A stretch of 64,000 nucleotides of DNA from a gamma proteobacterium HTCC2207 (GCA_000153445.1 CH672397.1:416930-480929), one strand, 5' to 3'; positions 47,201 through 56,870 are shown, counted from the first letter of the stretch. Program-made: numbers and translations. Notes: generated from the letters alone by a model not told the origin.

Positions 47201-47905
47201 ATGAGGCTGACAGGCAGCTTAAACGGAATGGGCATCAACGTAAAAAACATAACTCTATCTATCACTAGCGCTGCACTCCTGCTCCTTAGCACTGCAGTCA
47301 TCGCCGCACCAGTCGATATCAGCTATCAGAGTGCTGGGACATCAACCTCCCTTGAAACCAAGAAAAATGGCTCAGTCAATGCTGGGCTCAACGCAATAAC
47401 TGTCGACGGTACCAATAGCCTAGCGGTGAATACCTCCAATAGCAGCATGGCAGGCACCTGGGAAGCTACAGTGAACAATTATGCCGCTGTTCAGGCTGGC
47501 GCGGGAAAATACAACAGTGGCCGCAAGGGCCACGAAAAGTACGCCAAAGCCGGATACCTCTTTAGTCTGTTGGATATCTCCGAGAGCCTTAGCTCCACCG
47601 CCGCAAAATACAATGCACTGGTAAACTACGTTATCTGGGACATTATGGGCGATGTACCGGATCTCAAAAATCGGCGCGATAAGAAATTGGTAAAAGGGTT
47701 AAAGAAAGAAGCAGATGCCAACAAAAAGTTTGACTGGTCGACCACTATGGAGGTTTATACCGCTAATGACCGCGGTACCACCAGAGAGTTCTTTGCAGTG
47801 CTGCCACCTATTGCGACACCTATCCCCAGCGCACTGTTCTTGTTTGGCTCAATGGCCCTTGGGTTGTTTGGCATAGTGACACGAAAAAAGGCTATCACGG
47901 CCTAG
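47201..47905 (+). CDS. Secreted protein with PEP-CTERM-like C-terminal sorting signal
   Basis: 234 residues; an internal ATG at 47228 is an equally good start and gives a cleaner signal peptide (ITLSITSAALLLLSTAVIAA). The mature part has no family I recognise. The last ~25 residues have the tripartite shape of PEP-CTERM/VPLPA-CTERM signals: IATPIPSALFLFG, a hydrophobic helix, and a basic end VTRKKA. Such proteins are cut by an exosortase in the inner membrane and exported, often with exopolysaccharide. No exosortase gene is in the window. A bidirectional terminator follows. The 203-base gap upstream holds a loose inverted AGGGCTC/GAGAGCCCT pair and no gene. Confidence 0.7.
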   Translation: MRLTGSLNGMGINVKNITLSITSAALLLLSTAVIAAPVDISYQSAGTSTSLETKKNGSVNAGLNAITVDGTNSLAVNTSNSSMAGTWEATVNNYAAVQAGAGKYNSGRKGHEKYAKAGYLFSLLDISESLSSTAAKYNALVNYVIWDIMGDVPDLKNRRDKKLVKGLKKEADANKKFDWSTTMEVYTANDRGTTREFFAVLPPIATPIPSALFLFGSMALGLFGIVTRKKAITA

Positions 47906-47973
47906 ACTAACTGGTTAAGCCTCTATCCACTCTTAACTCTGCGATTTACTCAAGAGTTAAATTCGCTCCGAAG

Positions 47974-48005
47974 GCTCCCCCTAACCCATAGGTGGGAGCT
48001 TTTTT
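47974..48005 (+). terminator. Rho-independent terminator after the PEP-CTERM-like gene
   Basis: GCTCCC (47974-47979) pairs with GGGAGC (47994-47999), followed by a run of T (48000-48005). It lies 25 bases from the converging cmoM stop. Confidence 0.75.
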
Positions 48006-48030
48006 AATTCCCAAGCCCTTTTTTAGCCGC

Positions 48031-48813
48031 CTAGCGCGCCACTGAACAGATAAAGTGAATATAGCGACCCAACCATTTAAACGGTTCCTGCACCGAGTGA
48101 CGCAGCTCCATATCGATCACTGCACTGGCATTCTCATGACCACCACGCTGAGTGGTGACATAATCGTGAAAGACTCTTATTCCTGAACTGTAGTCCGTTA
48201 CAAGACCTGCTTGATCAACCCACTCCTGAACAGCCTGAGGTTGCAATGGCTCACCGGGAGTGAGACTTTTAGGGTGTGCGGAAAACTCCCCTTGCAAGAC
48301 ATTGAAGTTACCGCGAATTAAATTGCGATACACCAAAGCATTTTGATTATAAAACGTTAGAGACAATAGACCCTGAGGGCTTAAATACTGCTGCAGATCT
48401 GCAATCAATAGCTCTGGCTCAGCCAACCATTCCATTAATGCATGACTCATCACCAGATCAAATCGCTCGAGGCCTTGGTCTTTGAGTGTTTGGTAAGGTT
48501 GCTGACACCAGATAATTTTATCCATCACCCCTTCTTCCAACGCCAGTTTCTGGGCCACCTCAAGCATCTGCTGGGAGAGGTCGTTATACACCACCTGATG
48601 GCCTAATTTTGCCAGCGCCACAGTCAACTGGCCCAAGCCTCCGCCAATATCAAGGATTCGCAATGGTGCTTGAATCTCTAAGTCAGGGAGCGCAGCCAAG
48701 AGATCGCGCCAGATAACAGCCAGACGAATATCCCCTTTTAGGCCACCGTACACCTTCCGGGCAAACTTCTCGCTCAGATCATCAAAATTTCTATCAACTG
48801 TATTTTTACTCAA
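48031..48813 (-). CDS. cmoM: tRNA 5-carboxymethoxyuridine methyltransferase
   Basis: 260 residues with a TTG start. It aligns with E. coli CmoM (SmtA) over its length: DRNFDDLSEKFARKVYGGLKGDIR at the N-terminus, the SAM motif LRILDIGGGLGQLTVAL, SHALMEWLAEPELL, LLSLTFYNQNALVYRNLIRGNF and the C-terminal RVFHDYVTTQRGG. It methylates cmo5U to mcmo5U at the wobble position of tRNAs. It diverges from dapE. Confidence 0.93.
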   Translation of the reverse strand: MSKNTVDRNFDDLSEKFARKVYGGLKGDIRLAVIWRDLLAALPDLEIQAPLRILDIGGGLGQLTVALAKLGHQVVYNDLSQQMLEVAQKLALEEGVMDKIIWCQQPYQTLKDQGLERFDLVMSHALMEWLAEPELLIADLQQYLSPQGLLSLTFYNQNALVYRNLIRGNFNVLQGEFSAHPKSLTPGEPLQPQAVQEWVDQAGLVTDYSSGIRVFHDYVTTQRGGHENASAVIDMELRHSVQEPFKWLGRYIHFICSVAR

Positions 48814-48945
48814 GCTGGTCTCGCAGAGTCATCGAATGGGTATTACATAATGATTACCGCGATGTTAACTGGAATCTCGCGCCGCAGATATAGCGAAGCG
48901 CGCATTTGCCCTTTACAATAAGCGCCTAATTAGAAGGTCCCCTTT

Positions 48946-50142
48946 ATGTCCCAGTCCAATACCACTCAGTTAACAGGCTCGCAGTTAACGAAGTCTCAGC
49001 TACCCGCTTCTCACACCACAGAAACGGTGCTACTTACCCAAGAGCTAATTCGTCGTCGCTCGGTGACCCCGGATGACAGTGGCTGTCAGGAAGTTATGAT
49101 TGAGCGCCTCGCGGCCATCGGTTTTACGATCGAGCGTCTACGCTTTGGTGATGTGGATAATTTTTGGGCAGTGCGTGGCGACAGCGGGCCCACCCTCTGT
49201 TTCGCCGGACATACAGATGTAGTACCAACTGGGCCTGAAGAAAATTGGCAGCAGGCGCCCTTTGACGCAACCATAGTCGAGGGTCATATAGTGGGTCGCG
49301 GCGCCGCAGATATGAAAGGTTCTCTGGCTGCTATGGTTGTGGCTTGCGAGCGCTTTGTCGCGCTGCACCCCAACCACAGTGGCCGCATCGCCTTTCTTAT
49401 AACAAGCGATGAAGAAGGCATTGCCATCAACGGCACGATTAAAGTGATTCAATTGCTAGAGCAGCGCAACGAGCTGCCAGAATGGTGTTTGATTGGCGAG
49501 CCCTCCAGTACCGCAAAATGTGGTGATGTGGTTAAAAACGGACGCCGTGGCTCCCTTGGCTGCACGCTTACGGTGAAAGGTCAGCAGGGTCATGTGGCCT
49601 ACCCTCACCTGGCCGACAATCCGGTGCACAGAGCCGCGCCCGCTCTCGCCGCGCTGGCCTCTGAGGTTTGGGATAACGGCAATGACTTCTTTCCAGCCAC
49701 CAGCTTTCAGATCTCCAATATCAAGGCTGGCACAGGGGCCACTAATGTTATCCCCGGTGAAATGGAGGTTATCTTCAATTTCCGCTTTTCAACCGAGTTG
49801 ACCGAACAACAGATTATTCAGCGCACGGAAACCCTGCTTGATCAGCATGGACTCAAGTACTCGGCCGACTGGAATCTCAGTGGCCATCCATTCTTAACCT
49901 CCAAGGGCGAGCTAGTGACCGCAACCGTTGAAAGCATCGCTGAAGTCACAGGTATGAATACTGAGCTGTCAACAGCTGGTGGCACCTCTGATGGTCGGTT
50001 TATTGCGCCCCTGGGCGTTCAGGTCATTGAGCTGGGCCCAGTCAACGAAAGTATTCACAAGATTGACGAAAATACTAATATCGACGATCTAAACTGTCTC
50101 ACTGAAATCTACCAGACTATTTTGAGCAAGCTGTTGGCTTGA
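48946..50142 (+). CDS. dapE: Succinyl-diaminopimelate desuccinylase
   Basis: 398 residues, about 22 longer at the N-terminus than E. coli DapE. The extension is a repeat of five-residue units ([15 protein letters not shown]) encoded by 15-bp repeats at 48967-49011; the family match starts at [19 protein letters not shown]. Metal-site residues: FAGHTDVVP (His, Asp), [20 protein letters not shown] (catalytic Glu), GEPSS, and the C-terminal [12 protein letters not shown]. It hydrolyses N-succinyl-LL-diaminopimelate in lysine and peptidoglycan synthesis. AAGG precedes the ATG, so translation probably includes the repeats. An EamA transporter follows after 22 bases. Confidence 0.95.
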   Translation: MSQSNTTQLTGSQLTKSQLPASHTTETVLLTQELIRRRSVTPDDSGCQEVMIERLAAIGFTIERLRFGDVDNFWAVRGDSGPTLCFAGHTDVVPTGPEENWQQAPFDATIVEGHIVGRGAADMKGSLAAMVVACERFVALHPNHSGRIAFLITSDEEGIAINGTIKVIQLLEQRNELPEWCLIGEPSSTAKCGDVVKNGRRGSLGCTLTVKGQQGHVAYPHLADNPVHRAAPALAALASEVWDNGNDFFPATSFQISNIKAGTGATNVIPGEMEVIFNFRFSTELTEQQIIQRTETLLDQHGLKYSADWNLSGHPFLTSKGELVTATVESIAEVTGMNTELSTAGGTSDGRFIAPLGVQVIELGPVNESIHKIDENTNIDDLNCLTEIYQTILSKLLA

Positions 50143-50164
50143 GGCTTAAGCCAGTGAGTGAAAT

Positions 50165-51058
50165 ATGAACGCTCTCAATAGTGCACTGTACCTCGCAACT
50201 ATATTGATCTGGGGGTCAACTTGGCTGGCAATCACCTACCAGCTCGGCGAAGTAGACCCTCTAGTATCAGTAATCTACCGTATGGCTCTGGCATCGGGAC
50301 TGTTATTTATTTGGTGCTGGCTGCGAGATATTCCACTGCGTATTAGCACCCGAGATCATCGTTTTATGGCTGCCCAGGGCTGTTTTCTGTTTGGTTTGAA
50401 TTACTGGACTATTTATTGGTCGGAGGTCTATCTGCCCAGTGGCTTGGTGGCAGTGATTTTTTCACTGTTAGTCTTTTTTAATATTATCAATGGCAGAATC
50501 TTTCTCAACCACCCAGTGACATTATCAACTGTTGTCGGAGGTCTGATTGGCCTGACAGGCATCTGTATGCTGTTCTATCCAGAGTTTGCCCTGCTCTCTC
50601 ACTCCGAATCCAATTCAAACCCCAACGGCGCTTTGATTGGTTTTGGGCTGGCATTTGTGGCTGTTATCTTTGCATCTCTGGGTAATATTGTGGCGACGCG
50701 CAATGGCAATACGGGTATCTCGGTCTGGGCAATTAATGCTTGGTCAATATTCTATGGCACGGCGATTTTAGCGCTGATCGCCCTTGTCACTGGTGCCGAG
50801 TTCTCATATGGCTCTACGCTGGAATATAGCCTTTCACTGATTTATCTCTCGGTTTTCGGCACTATTTTAGCGTTTGGTGCCTACCTAAAACTATTGATCA
50901 ATATAGGCCCAAGCCGCGCCGGGTACACCTCGCTGATTATTCCTTTTGTGGCAATTATTCTGTCAACTCTGTTTGAAGACTACCAGTGGACTCTGCTCGC
51001 CGCTGGGGGATTTATGTTGGTCGCTCTAGGCAATTATATTGTGTTGAAGCGACGCTAA
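50165..51058 (+). CDS. EamA/DMT-family transporter
   Basis: 297 residues with ten predicted membrane helices in two homologous halves, starting LYLATILIWGSTWLAITYQLG, a typical EamA opening. Later segments include LVAVIFSLLVFFNIINGRI and PSRAGYTSLIIPFVAIILSTLFE, the conserved second-half signature. DMT transporters export metabolites or amino acids; the substrate is unknown. It lies 22 bases after dapE and may be cotranscribed, but that does not identify its cargo. Confidence 0.88.
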   Translation: MNALNSALYLATILIWGSTWLAITYQLGEVDPLVSVIYRMALASGLLFIWCWLRDIPLRISTRDHRFMAAQGCFLFGLNYWTIYWSEVYLPSGLVAVIFSLLVFFNIINGRIFLNHPVTLSTVVGGLIGLTGICMLFYPEFALLSHSESNSNPNGALIGFGLAFVAVIFASLGNIVATRNGNTGISVWAINAWSIFYGTAILALIALVTGAEFSYGSTLEYSLSLIYLSVFGTILAFGAYLKLLINIGPSRAGYTSLIIPFVAIILSTLFEDYQWTLLAAGGFMLVALGNYIVLKRR

Positions 51059-51087
51059 GGCTTAAGGTAAAGCTGCGCAAATCAGTA

Positions 51088-51933
51088 TTAAACAGGCAGC
51101 TTTTTAAGCGCATAAATATCGTAACGAGTGGACTTCCCCTCGAGAGAGTAATTGGGCTTAGTCTCAGCTAAGAACCCGGCTCCTGTAGGACGTTTTACCA
51201 CAACTCGATACTTCGCGACGGCCAAAGCATTGGCTAACAAATCATCAGCATCTGGATCGGCTCCGACAATGGCGTGAAAAGCCTGCATCTGCTTTTTAAC
51301 CTTGGCGGATTTTTTACGCAGCGGAAACATTGGGTCAACATAGACTACATCCGGACGCCACACCTCAGTATCCGAGTCAGGCTGGGTTAATGTAGCCACA
51401 AGGTGACTGAGGTAGCTTACCGAATTGCCCTCCAGCAGGCTGAGCCTGTTGATCACCGCGCTGAGCTCATTGTCCCCCAAATCCAGCTGTTGCTGCCCCG
51501 CTTCTATGCCGCGACTGAGACCATCGGCAAGCAGATTGTGGACAATGGGATTGCGCTCTAGCATTCTCACAGTGCAACCTAGGGAGGCCAGTACAAAACC
51601 ATCTCCGCCCAATCCAGCCGTAACATCTAGTACCTGCGGCGCAAACTTACCAGAAACGCCCACGGCTTTGGCTATAGCCTGACCATTGCCACCGCCGTAA
51701 CGACGTCGGTGGCTGTGCTCAGAACCGGCAAAATCACAGATAATCGAACCATAACCTTTATCCGCAGATGGCCGCAGTGACAGGCCCTGTTCAGTGAACT
51801 CTAAGAGATAGTCATAGTCCTCAGGAGCAACATGCATAGCCAGTGACAGCCTCTTCGCAAGTGCCAGAGCCTGAGCCTCATAGCTGCCTGATTCGTAGGC
51901 AATGCGAATAATAGGAAGGCTGTCTACAGACAT
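51088..51933 (-). CDS. rsmJ: 16S rRNA (guanine(1516)-N(2))-methyltransferase
   Basis: 281 residues from the ATG at 51933, preceded by AGGGA; a TTG frame to 51960 is longer but weaker. RsmJ motifs: GNGQAIAKAVG, VLDVTAGLGGDGFVLASLG (SAM site), RMLERNPIVHNLLADGL, DVVYVDPMFPLRKKSAKVKK and VVVKRPTGAGFLAE. It methylates G1516 of 16S rRNA. Its 3' end converges on the EamA gene. Confidence 0.94.
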   Translation of the reverse strand: MSVDSLPIIRIAYESGSYEAQALALAKRLSLAMHVAPEDYDYLLEFTEQGLSLRPSADKGYGSIICDFAGSEHSHRRRYGGGNGQAIAKAVGVSGKFAPQVLDVTAGLGGDGFVLASLGCTVRMLERNPIVHNLLADGLSRGIEAGQQQLDLGDNELSAVINRLSLLEGNSVSYLSHLVATLTQPDSDTEVWRPDVVYVDPMFPLRKKSAKVKKQMQAFHAIVGADPDADDLLANALAVAKYRVVVKRPTGAGFLAETKPNYSLEGKSTRYDIYALKKLPV

Positions 51934-52102
51934 CGAAAAGTCCCTGAAATAAGCGTACAAAATGTCACAGTGGGTGATCTGTACGGTGGATTAAATAGTT
52001 GCAGCGATTATAGCGTTACAGCGGCATAATCGGGCACCTATAATGCAGTGTTAATCAAGTTGCCCATGTCGCCTATATGCAGAACCCTGATCGGAGTATT
52101 TT

Positions 52103-52564
52103 ATGTCTCTAAGCTATCGCCCTTTTGCCTGTCGTCACCTAATGATGAGCCTTATTTTGAGCCTATTATTGGTGACTGGATGTGATCGCTACACAGTAAC
52201 GCTCAACCAGCAGCCGATCTACACGCCTAAAGTGATCTACAGTGGGTACCAGATTGCTGATCCGGCATTGGCTAGCTGTGTCAAAATCACCCTAACCGAA
52301 GCGAAGATCACTCAACCTGAGCAACTAGAGTTACTTAATTGCAGTTTCGCCGGGATCACTGATCTCTCTGGTATTGAACTTTTTTCACAACTCAAAACAG
52401 TTAATTTAAACAGCAACCAACTCACTGAGATTAAAGCACTGCTATTTTTAGGTGAGTTGCGCCAAGTAAACCTCTCTGAAAATCCATCCATCAGCTGTAC
52501 TGATGTGCGCGCGCTTGGCACTTTACTTAAGGACGCCAGTATCGCAGCGCCAGTCTGTAACTAA
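52103..52564 (+). CDS. Small lipoprotein with leucine-rich-repeat-like segment
   Basis: 153 residues. The lipobox is LVTGC (Cys27), so it should be a lipid-anchored envelope protein. The central part shows two or three leucine-rich-repeat-like turns (ITDLSGIELFSQLKTVNLNSN, then LTEIKALLFLGELRQVNLSEN), and there are several cysteines that could pair. It is too short for a full LRR domain and I cannot name a function. GGAG lies upstream of the ATG. No close partner gene is evident; rsmJ diverges from it. Confidence 0.75.
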   Translation: MSLSYRPFACRHLMMSLILSLLLVTGCDRYTVTLNQQPIYTPKVIYSGYQIADPALASCVKITLTEAKITQPEQLELLNCSFAGITDLSGIELFSQLKTVNLNSNQLTEIKALLFLGELRQVNLSENPSISCTDVRALGTLLKDASIAAPVCN

Positions 52565-53018
52565 TCAGTAAGAGGATAGAGTTTGCGCCCTATAAGGGTG
52601 CAAAAAGATACCCACAAAAGCTGTGGATAACTTTGTGGATGAAATGGCATATGGGCCCACTAAAGGCCCCAAAAGTGGGCCTAACACTTAGATTGATCAT
52701 TTTTTGATCAGATAATAATAGCGTTATAAATCAATGACTTATTGTTTTATAAGCCAAAAATCAATGGGTTACGTGGGTTTTGTAAAATTTATTGTAAAAA
52801 TAACAGCTATCTGTGGAAAAAACCGAAAATAGTTTCGATAAACTGCCGAAAAGAGATTGCAGTGGATAAAAAAATGTTTTAAAGAAGCTGCTCAATTCAT
52901 CTATTTATAGCTATCTTAAACCGCCACACTGAACAATGAATAGAACACCCGATCCTGACCTTAGACGTAAAGCCGCGTCTTGAGCGCTACCAAATGATGT
53001 TTGATCGCTAGAAAACAG
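52565..53018. other. AT-rich noncoding region with DnaA-box-like sites
   Basis: 454 bases without a credible gene between the lipoprotein and the converging hydrolase. GGCCCACT (52654-52661) and AGTGGGCC (52674-52681) form a hairpin. Sites fitting TGTGNAWAA, the inverse DnaA-box consensus, are TGTGGATAA (52622-52630) and TGTGGAAAA (52812-52820). Near matches are TTGTGGATG (52633-52641) and AGTGGATAA (52861-52869). Two TGATCA palindromes lie near 52694-52710. The middle is strongly AT-rich. It may be a DnaA-titration or regulatory site, or chance in AT-rich DNA. Confidence 0.5.
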
Positions 53019-53780
53019 TCAGCTAAGTTCAAGCCAGTCAAAACCTTGCTGCTGACAGGCGTAGTGTAAATTACCACCGCTGTGAATTACCGCTTCGACT
53101 GCACTCTGCACTTTTTCAAGGCTGTTATTTTTCTCGCTGATATGACCAATCACTAACTGTTGCATACGCTGCTGGTCGAGAACCGACAATAGCTGAGCCG
53201 TCTGTTGATTATTGAGATGTCCCCAGGGACCAGCAACACGGTCTTTTAGAAACTCGGGGTAACTGCCGGCATACAACATATCGAGATCGTGATTGGCCTC
53301 AATCAGTAACCCATCGCACTTGGCATACACAGTCTCTATATGCGGCGTTAGGGAACCAACGTCTGTGAGTATTCCAAGTTGATGCTGTTCGCTGTTAAAC
53401 AGGAACTGAACAGGCTCTCGAGCATCATGGGGGACCGGCACAGGGGTTACCCGTAGATCACCAATTTGAAATGCCTGATGACTATCCATAACTTTGAAGG
53501 GGTAATCTCTGCCGCTAGCTTTTCTACTGCGCATACAGCCGGCAGTGACATAGACATCTATAGCGAACTTTGAGGCCAGTGGCACAACCCCTTTCCAGTG
53601 ATCACTGTGCTCGTGGGTGACCAAAATGGCATCAATATTTTCAGGCGTCTTGCCCAACTTGGCGAGTCTTTGAGTAGTGTCGCGAATGGAAAACCCGCAA
53701 TCTACCATCAGACAGGTATCTCGCCATTCGACTAGTGTCGAATTACCTTTGCTACCACTGCCGAGAGATGCAAAACGCAT
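53019..53780 (-). CDS. Metallo-beta-lactamase-fold hydrolase (YycJ/VicX-like)
   Basis: 253 residues. It starts MRFASLGSGSKGNSTLVE, typical of the YycJ/VicX group, and carries the metal-binding VTHEHSDHWKGV. Further ligand positions are in VPVPHDAREPVQFLF, LTDVGSLTPH, LIEANHD and VIGHISEKNNS. Members are predicted nucleases or phosphodiesterases; function in Proteobacteria is not established. It is the last gene after dapA-bamC on the minus strand, 83 bases after bamC. Confidence 0.88.
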   Translation of the reverse strand: MRFASLGSGSKGNSTLVEWRDTCLMVDCGFSIRDTTQRLAKLGKTPENIDAILVTHEHSDHWKGVVPLASKFAIDVYVTAGCMRSRKASGRDYPFKVMDSHQAFQIGDLRVTPVPVPHDAREPVQFLFNSEQHQLGILTDVGSLTPHIETVYAKCDGLLIEANHDLDMLYAGSYPEFLKDRVAGPWGHLNNQQTAQLLSVLDQQRMQQLVIGHISEKNNSLEKVQSAVEAVIHSGGNLHYACQQQGFDWLELS

Positions 53781-53863
53781 AGTATTAATAACCTTTTACG
53801 AGCACGCTTGTAACTACATGCTCTCAGCGACCAACAGTCGCCAAAAGCCAGAGTAAAAGAATA

Positions 53864-54886
53864 TTAAGACATATTGCTACGGAGGATTTTAAGCAGGCGC
53901 AGAGTTTCAGCCTTATTTAGACCCTGCCCTTCCGCACCGACAATACGAATCTCAACATTGGCGCCGACGGTCTGCACCAAAATACGGTAATTTACTTCAA
54001 GAATCTTGTCACTGCCGCCAAACCACCGAGCAAAGAAACCAGGCTCCTCAGTTGTCTCAGGGGTATAGTTAACGTAGATAACCGCCTCAGAACGATTTTG
54101 GTCAATGATGGCAAAGCCGCCGCGATCAGCGGAATAGAGTGTCGACGCCCAGGTTCTGTCGAAACTCAGTTTGGCCATAACAAACGGGTCGGAAATCTCC
54201 GGAATAACCACCTCAACCTTGGCCTCACCACCAATATTCTGAGCAAGCAACGACACTGACGCGGAGTCGGCACTGGCGGCTAAATCACTGGCCAGTAGAG
54301 ACAGCATATCTTTTTCACGTTGGTCATCGTCCGAGGTCTGTGGCCACTGAGCCTGATCTTCCTCGGCACGGGGAGCCTGGTTATGCACTGCAGAAATCTC
54401 GGCGCTGTCTAACTGGACGCCAGGAGAGATCTGAAAGCGAAAGCGATGAGAGTTTTCTTCGTCTGAGTTGAACTTGACCCACACCGTTTCGATTATACCC
54501 TCCGAGCCATCGGCCAGAGCAGCGGGTACGCCACTGCGATTAAGCACATTGCGCACACGCGGCCATATTTCGCTGGGGGGCACATTGATCAACACCCAGC
54601 GGCGTCCTTCAAGGCTTTGAATTTTTACCGACTGTTCAAAGGTATTGACAGAAGCCGGCTGCGGGCGAGGCACGTCAAATTCTACCAACTCAACACTGGC
54701 CACCGGAATTTCGGGAATAGGATAGATCTGCCCGAGAACGTCTTTGTCCATGCCCTGAGGTACTACAGTCACCGCAGTCTCCTCAGCTAGCAAGTAGTCA
54801 TCGCTGCGGTCACGCAGGCCCAACCAACCACAGCCTGTCAAACTGAGAATAACAACTATATTCAGTGCGCTAATCAATCGTTTCAT
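53864..54886 (-). CDS. bamC: Outer membrane assembly lipoprotein BamC
   Basis: 340 residues from the ATG at 54886; the longer frame to 54967 runs back into dapA. The signal peptide ends in the lipobox SLTGC. An unstructured segment (RDRSDDYLLAEE, then YPIPEIP) of the kind that binds BamD in E. coli is followed by two NlpB/DapX helix-grip domains (RRWVLINVPPSEIWPRVRNVL; ILVQTVGANVEIRIV). It is an accessory subunit of the BAM complex that inserts outer membrane proteins. It follows dapA by 37 bases, the same order as in E. coli. Confidence 0.92.
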   Translation of the reverse strand: MKRLISALNIVVILSLTGCGWLGLRDRSDDYLLAEETAVTVVPQGMDKDVLGQIYPIPEIPVASVELVEFDVPRPQPASVNTFEQSVKIQSLEGRRWVLINVPPSEIWPRVRNVLNRSGVPAALADGSEGIIETVWVKFNSDEENSHRFRFQISPGVQLDSAEISAVHNQAPRAEEDQAQWPQTSDDDQREKDMLSLLASDLAASADSASVSLLAQNIGGEAKVEVVIPEISDPFVMAKLSFDRTWASTLYSADRGGFAIIDQNRSEAVIYVNYTPETTEEPGFFARWFGGSDKILEVNYRILVQTVGANVEIRIVGAEGQGLNKAETLRLLKILRSNMS

Positions 54887-54923
54887 CGTTATTGGCAACC
54901 CATCAATTTGGTAAAAATCAGTT

Positions 54924-55802
54924 TTAAATAATTTCGGCGTTCCGCATAGCCGCTCGAACCCTTTCACGGTGCTCTGCGCTCAACGGCGTCATTGGCAATC
55001 GCAACACATTTTCCTGCAAACCCAACTCAGCCACCGCCCACTTAACTGGGATTGGGTTAGCTTCGACAAATAGATCTCGGTGCAGTGCCTCAAGCTTGCG
55101 GTCTAGTTCAGCAGCCAGAGCGGCATCTCCAGCCAGCGCTGCCGCACACATTTGGGACATTAACTTAGGAGCAACATTGGCGGTTACTGAAATGTCACCG
55201 TCACCGCCCAACAAAATGAGCTCTCTGGCCGTGGCATCATCGCCAGAATAAATGGCAAAGCCCTCTCGGCACTGATCAATTAACGTTTTAGCTCGTTCAA
55301 GATCACCTGTGGCTTCTTTTACTCCGACAATATTATCAATTTCACTGAGACGCAGAACCGTCTCTGGCTGCATATCACAAGCGGTACGCCCAGGGACGTT
55401 GTACAGAATTTGATCTATAGCAACAGCCTCAGCAATCGCTTTGTGGTGCAAATATAGACCTTCCTGAGTCGGCTTATTGTAATAGGGGGTCACGAGCAAG
55501 CAGGCATCGGCGCCTGAATCTGCCGCCGCCTGGGTTAAGACAATCGCTTCTCTGGTAGAGTTGGCACCGGTTCCAGCGATAATCGGCAAGCGGCCAGCGG
55601 CTTGCTCCACTATGACGCGGATAACCTGAGCGTGCTCAGCAACACTTAACGTGGCTGATTCACCAGTAGTACCCACCGCCACTATGCTGTTGGTGCCCTG
55701 CTCTATATGCCAATCGACCAGGTGTTTTAGGGCTGACCAATCAACCCCTTGGGTCTCTTGGTGCATGGGCGTGACCAGGGCGACAATGCTTCCGCGAATC
55801 AT
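54924..55802 (-). CDS. dapA: 4-hydroxy-tetrahydrodipicolinate synthase
   Basis: 292 residues, the usual length. It starts [13 protein letters not shown]. Conserved parts: [45 protein letters not shown] (catalytic Tyr), [10 protein letters not shown] (Schiff-base Lys) and [21 protein letters not shown]. It condenses pyruvate with aspartate semialdehyde in lysine and diaminopimelate synthesis. AGGA precedes the ATG. It heads a dapA-bamC unit. dapE lies about 5 kb away on the other strand. Confidence 0.97.
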   Translation of the reverse strand: MIRGSIVALVTPMHQETQGVDWSALKHLVDWHIEQGTNSIVAVGTTGESATLSVAEHAQVIRVIVEQAAGRLPIIAGTGANSTREAIVLTQAAADSGADACLLVTPYYNKPTQEGLYLHHKAIAEAVAIDQILYNVPGRTACDMQPETVLRLSEIDNIVGVKEATGDLERAKTLIDQCREGFAIYSGDDATARELILLGGDGDISVTANVAPKLMSQMCAAALAGDAALAAELDRKLEALHRDLFVEANPIPVKWAVAELGLQENVLRLPMTPLSAEHRERVRAAMRNAEII

Positions 55803-55910
55803 CTACTACTTCCTATTACTGCTATTGGGTGAAAACCACGTCATGGTACTGATGGCTACAGGGCGACACAAGCTAAACCTTTGCCTAAGGTTAGACGGAT
55901 TATGGCGTTA

Positions 55911-56870
55911 CTAGTGGTTGCGACGGCGTTTCTTGCGTGCCGGTAAATTATATAAATCGTCCTCGCCCTCTGGCCGGTTCTTAAAGCGCCGATGAACCCA
56001 TAAATACTGATCCGGCTGTAGCCGAATAAACTTTTCAATAATTTGATTAACTCTGGTGGCATCCACAAGGTCATCCCCTACTGGAAAGTCCTCGAGTGCA
56101 GGGTATACAGTTATCTTGTAGCCCTGAGACCCGGGGAGGCGAATATGACTAAAGGGCACAACTGCGGCACCTGTCTTTTCCGCGAAGCGTGCTGTGGCGT
56201 AAACCGTTGCTGCCTGGACACCAAAAAATGGGGCGAACAGACCCTGACGTAAACCATAGTCTTGATCCGGCCCATACCAGAGGGAGTGCCCGTTTTTTAG
56301 CGCTTTCATAGTTCCACGTACATCGCGACGCTCAAACACAGAGTTCTCGCCAATCGATTGATTGAGTCGCCCTCTGGCTTGTAAAAAATCGTACACAGCA
56401 TTGCCATGAGCGCGATACATACCATCCATTTGCCACTTCGACGACAGCGCTGCAGCGCCAACTTCCAAGCTGGTGTAATGAATTCCAAGAATCATAACAC
56501 CGCGATCTTTGACCGCCTCAAGGTGCTCTAAGCCCTCAAACTGCATCAACTTGCTAAAGCGTTTTTTTGACCACCACCAAGAGATACCCACTTCCATCAC
56601 TGCAATACCAGTGCTGATAAAGTTAGCTCGCAAGAGAGCCCCGCGGTCGATTTCACTCAGTTCGGGAAAACAGATCTCAATATTGCGCCGCGCAATCACT
56701 TTGCGGCGACTGGGGATAGCGTGAAACATCAGACCAATGCCCTTGCCAATAAGCAGTAGCAGAGGAAATGGGAGCAACGTAACCAACCACCAGAACCCAA
56801 AGGCAAACCAAATCAGCCAGTAACGCGGGTGCAATAGCACAGGTCTAAATTGGGTGCCTTTTGAGCTCAT
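55911..56870 (-). CDS. lpxL: Lipid A biosynthesis lauroyl-type acyltransferase (LpxL/HtrB family)
   Basis: 319 residues. An N-terminal membrane helix (WLIWFAFGFWWLVTLLPFPLLLL, shown in part) is followed by the acyltransferase domain with HX4E catalytic motif HYTSLE in GIHYTSLEVG, FERRDVRGTMKAL, LWYGPDQDYG, FFGVQAATVYATARFA and YLWVHRRFKNRPEGE. It transfers an acyl chain from acyl-ACP to Kdo2-lipid IVA at the inner membrane. It matches the LpxL/LpxP group better than LpxM, judged by eye. The C-terminus is unusually basic (ARKKRRRNH). Confidence 0.92.
   Translation of the reverse strand: MSSKGTQFRPVLLHPRYWLIWFAFGFWWLVTLLPFPLLLLIGKGIGLMFHAIPSRRKVIARRNIEICFPELSEIDRGALLRANFISTGIAVMEVGISWWWSKKRFSKLMQFEGLEHLEAVKDRGVMILGIHYTSLEVGAAALSSKWQMDGMYRAHGNAVYDFLQARGRLNQSIGENSVFERRDVRGTMKALKNGHSLWYGPDQDYGLRQGLFAPFFGVQAATVYATARFAEKTGAAVVPFSHIRLPGSQGYKITVYPALEDFPVGDDLVDATRVNQIIEKFIRLQPDQYLWVHRRFKNRPEGEDDLYNLPARKKRRRNH

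Noticed and set aside
52565-53018. Chromosomal origin of replication
   Set aside because: DnaA-like boxes and AT-richness are present, but the usual origin neighbours are missing and skew cannot be assessed; kept only as a finding.
54887-54967. Extended BamC start overlapping dapA
   Set aside because: The lipoprotein signal begins at 54886; the longer start would put 27 residues before it and destroy the signal.
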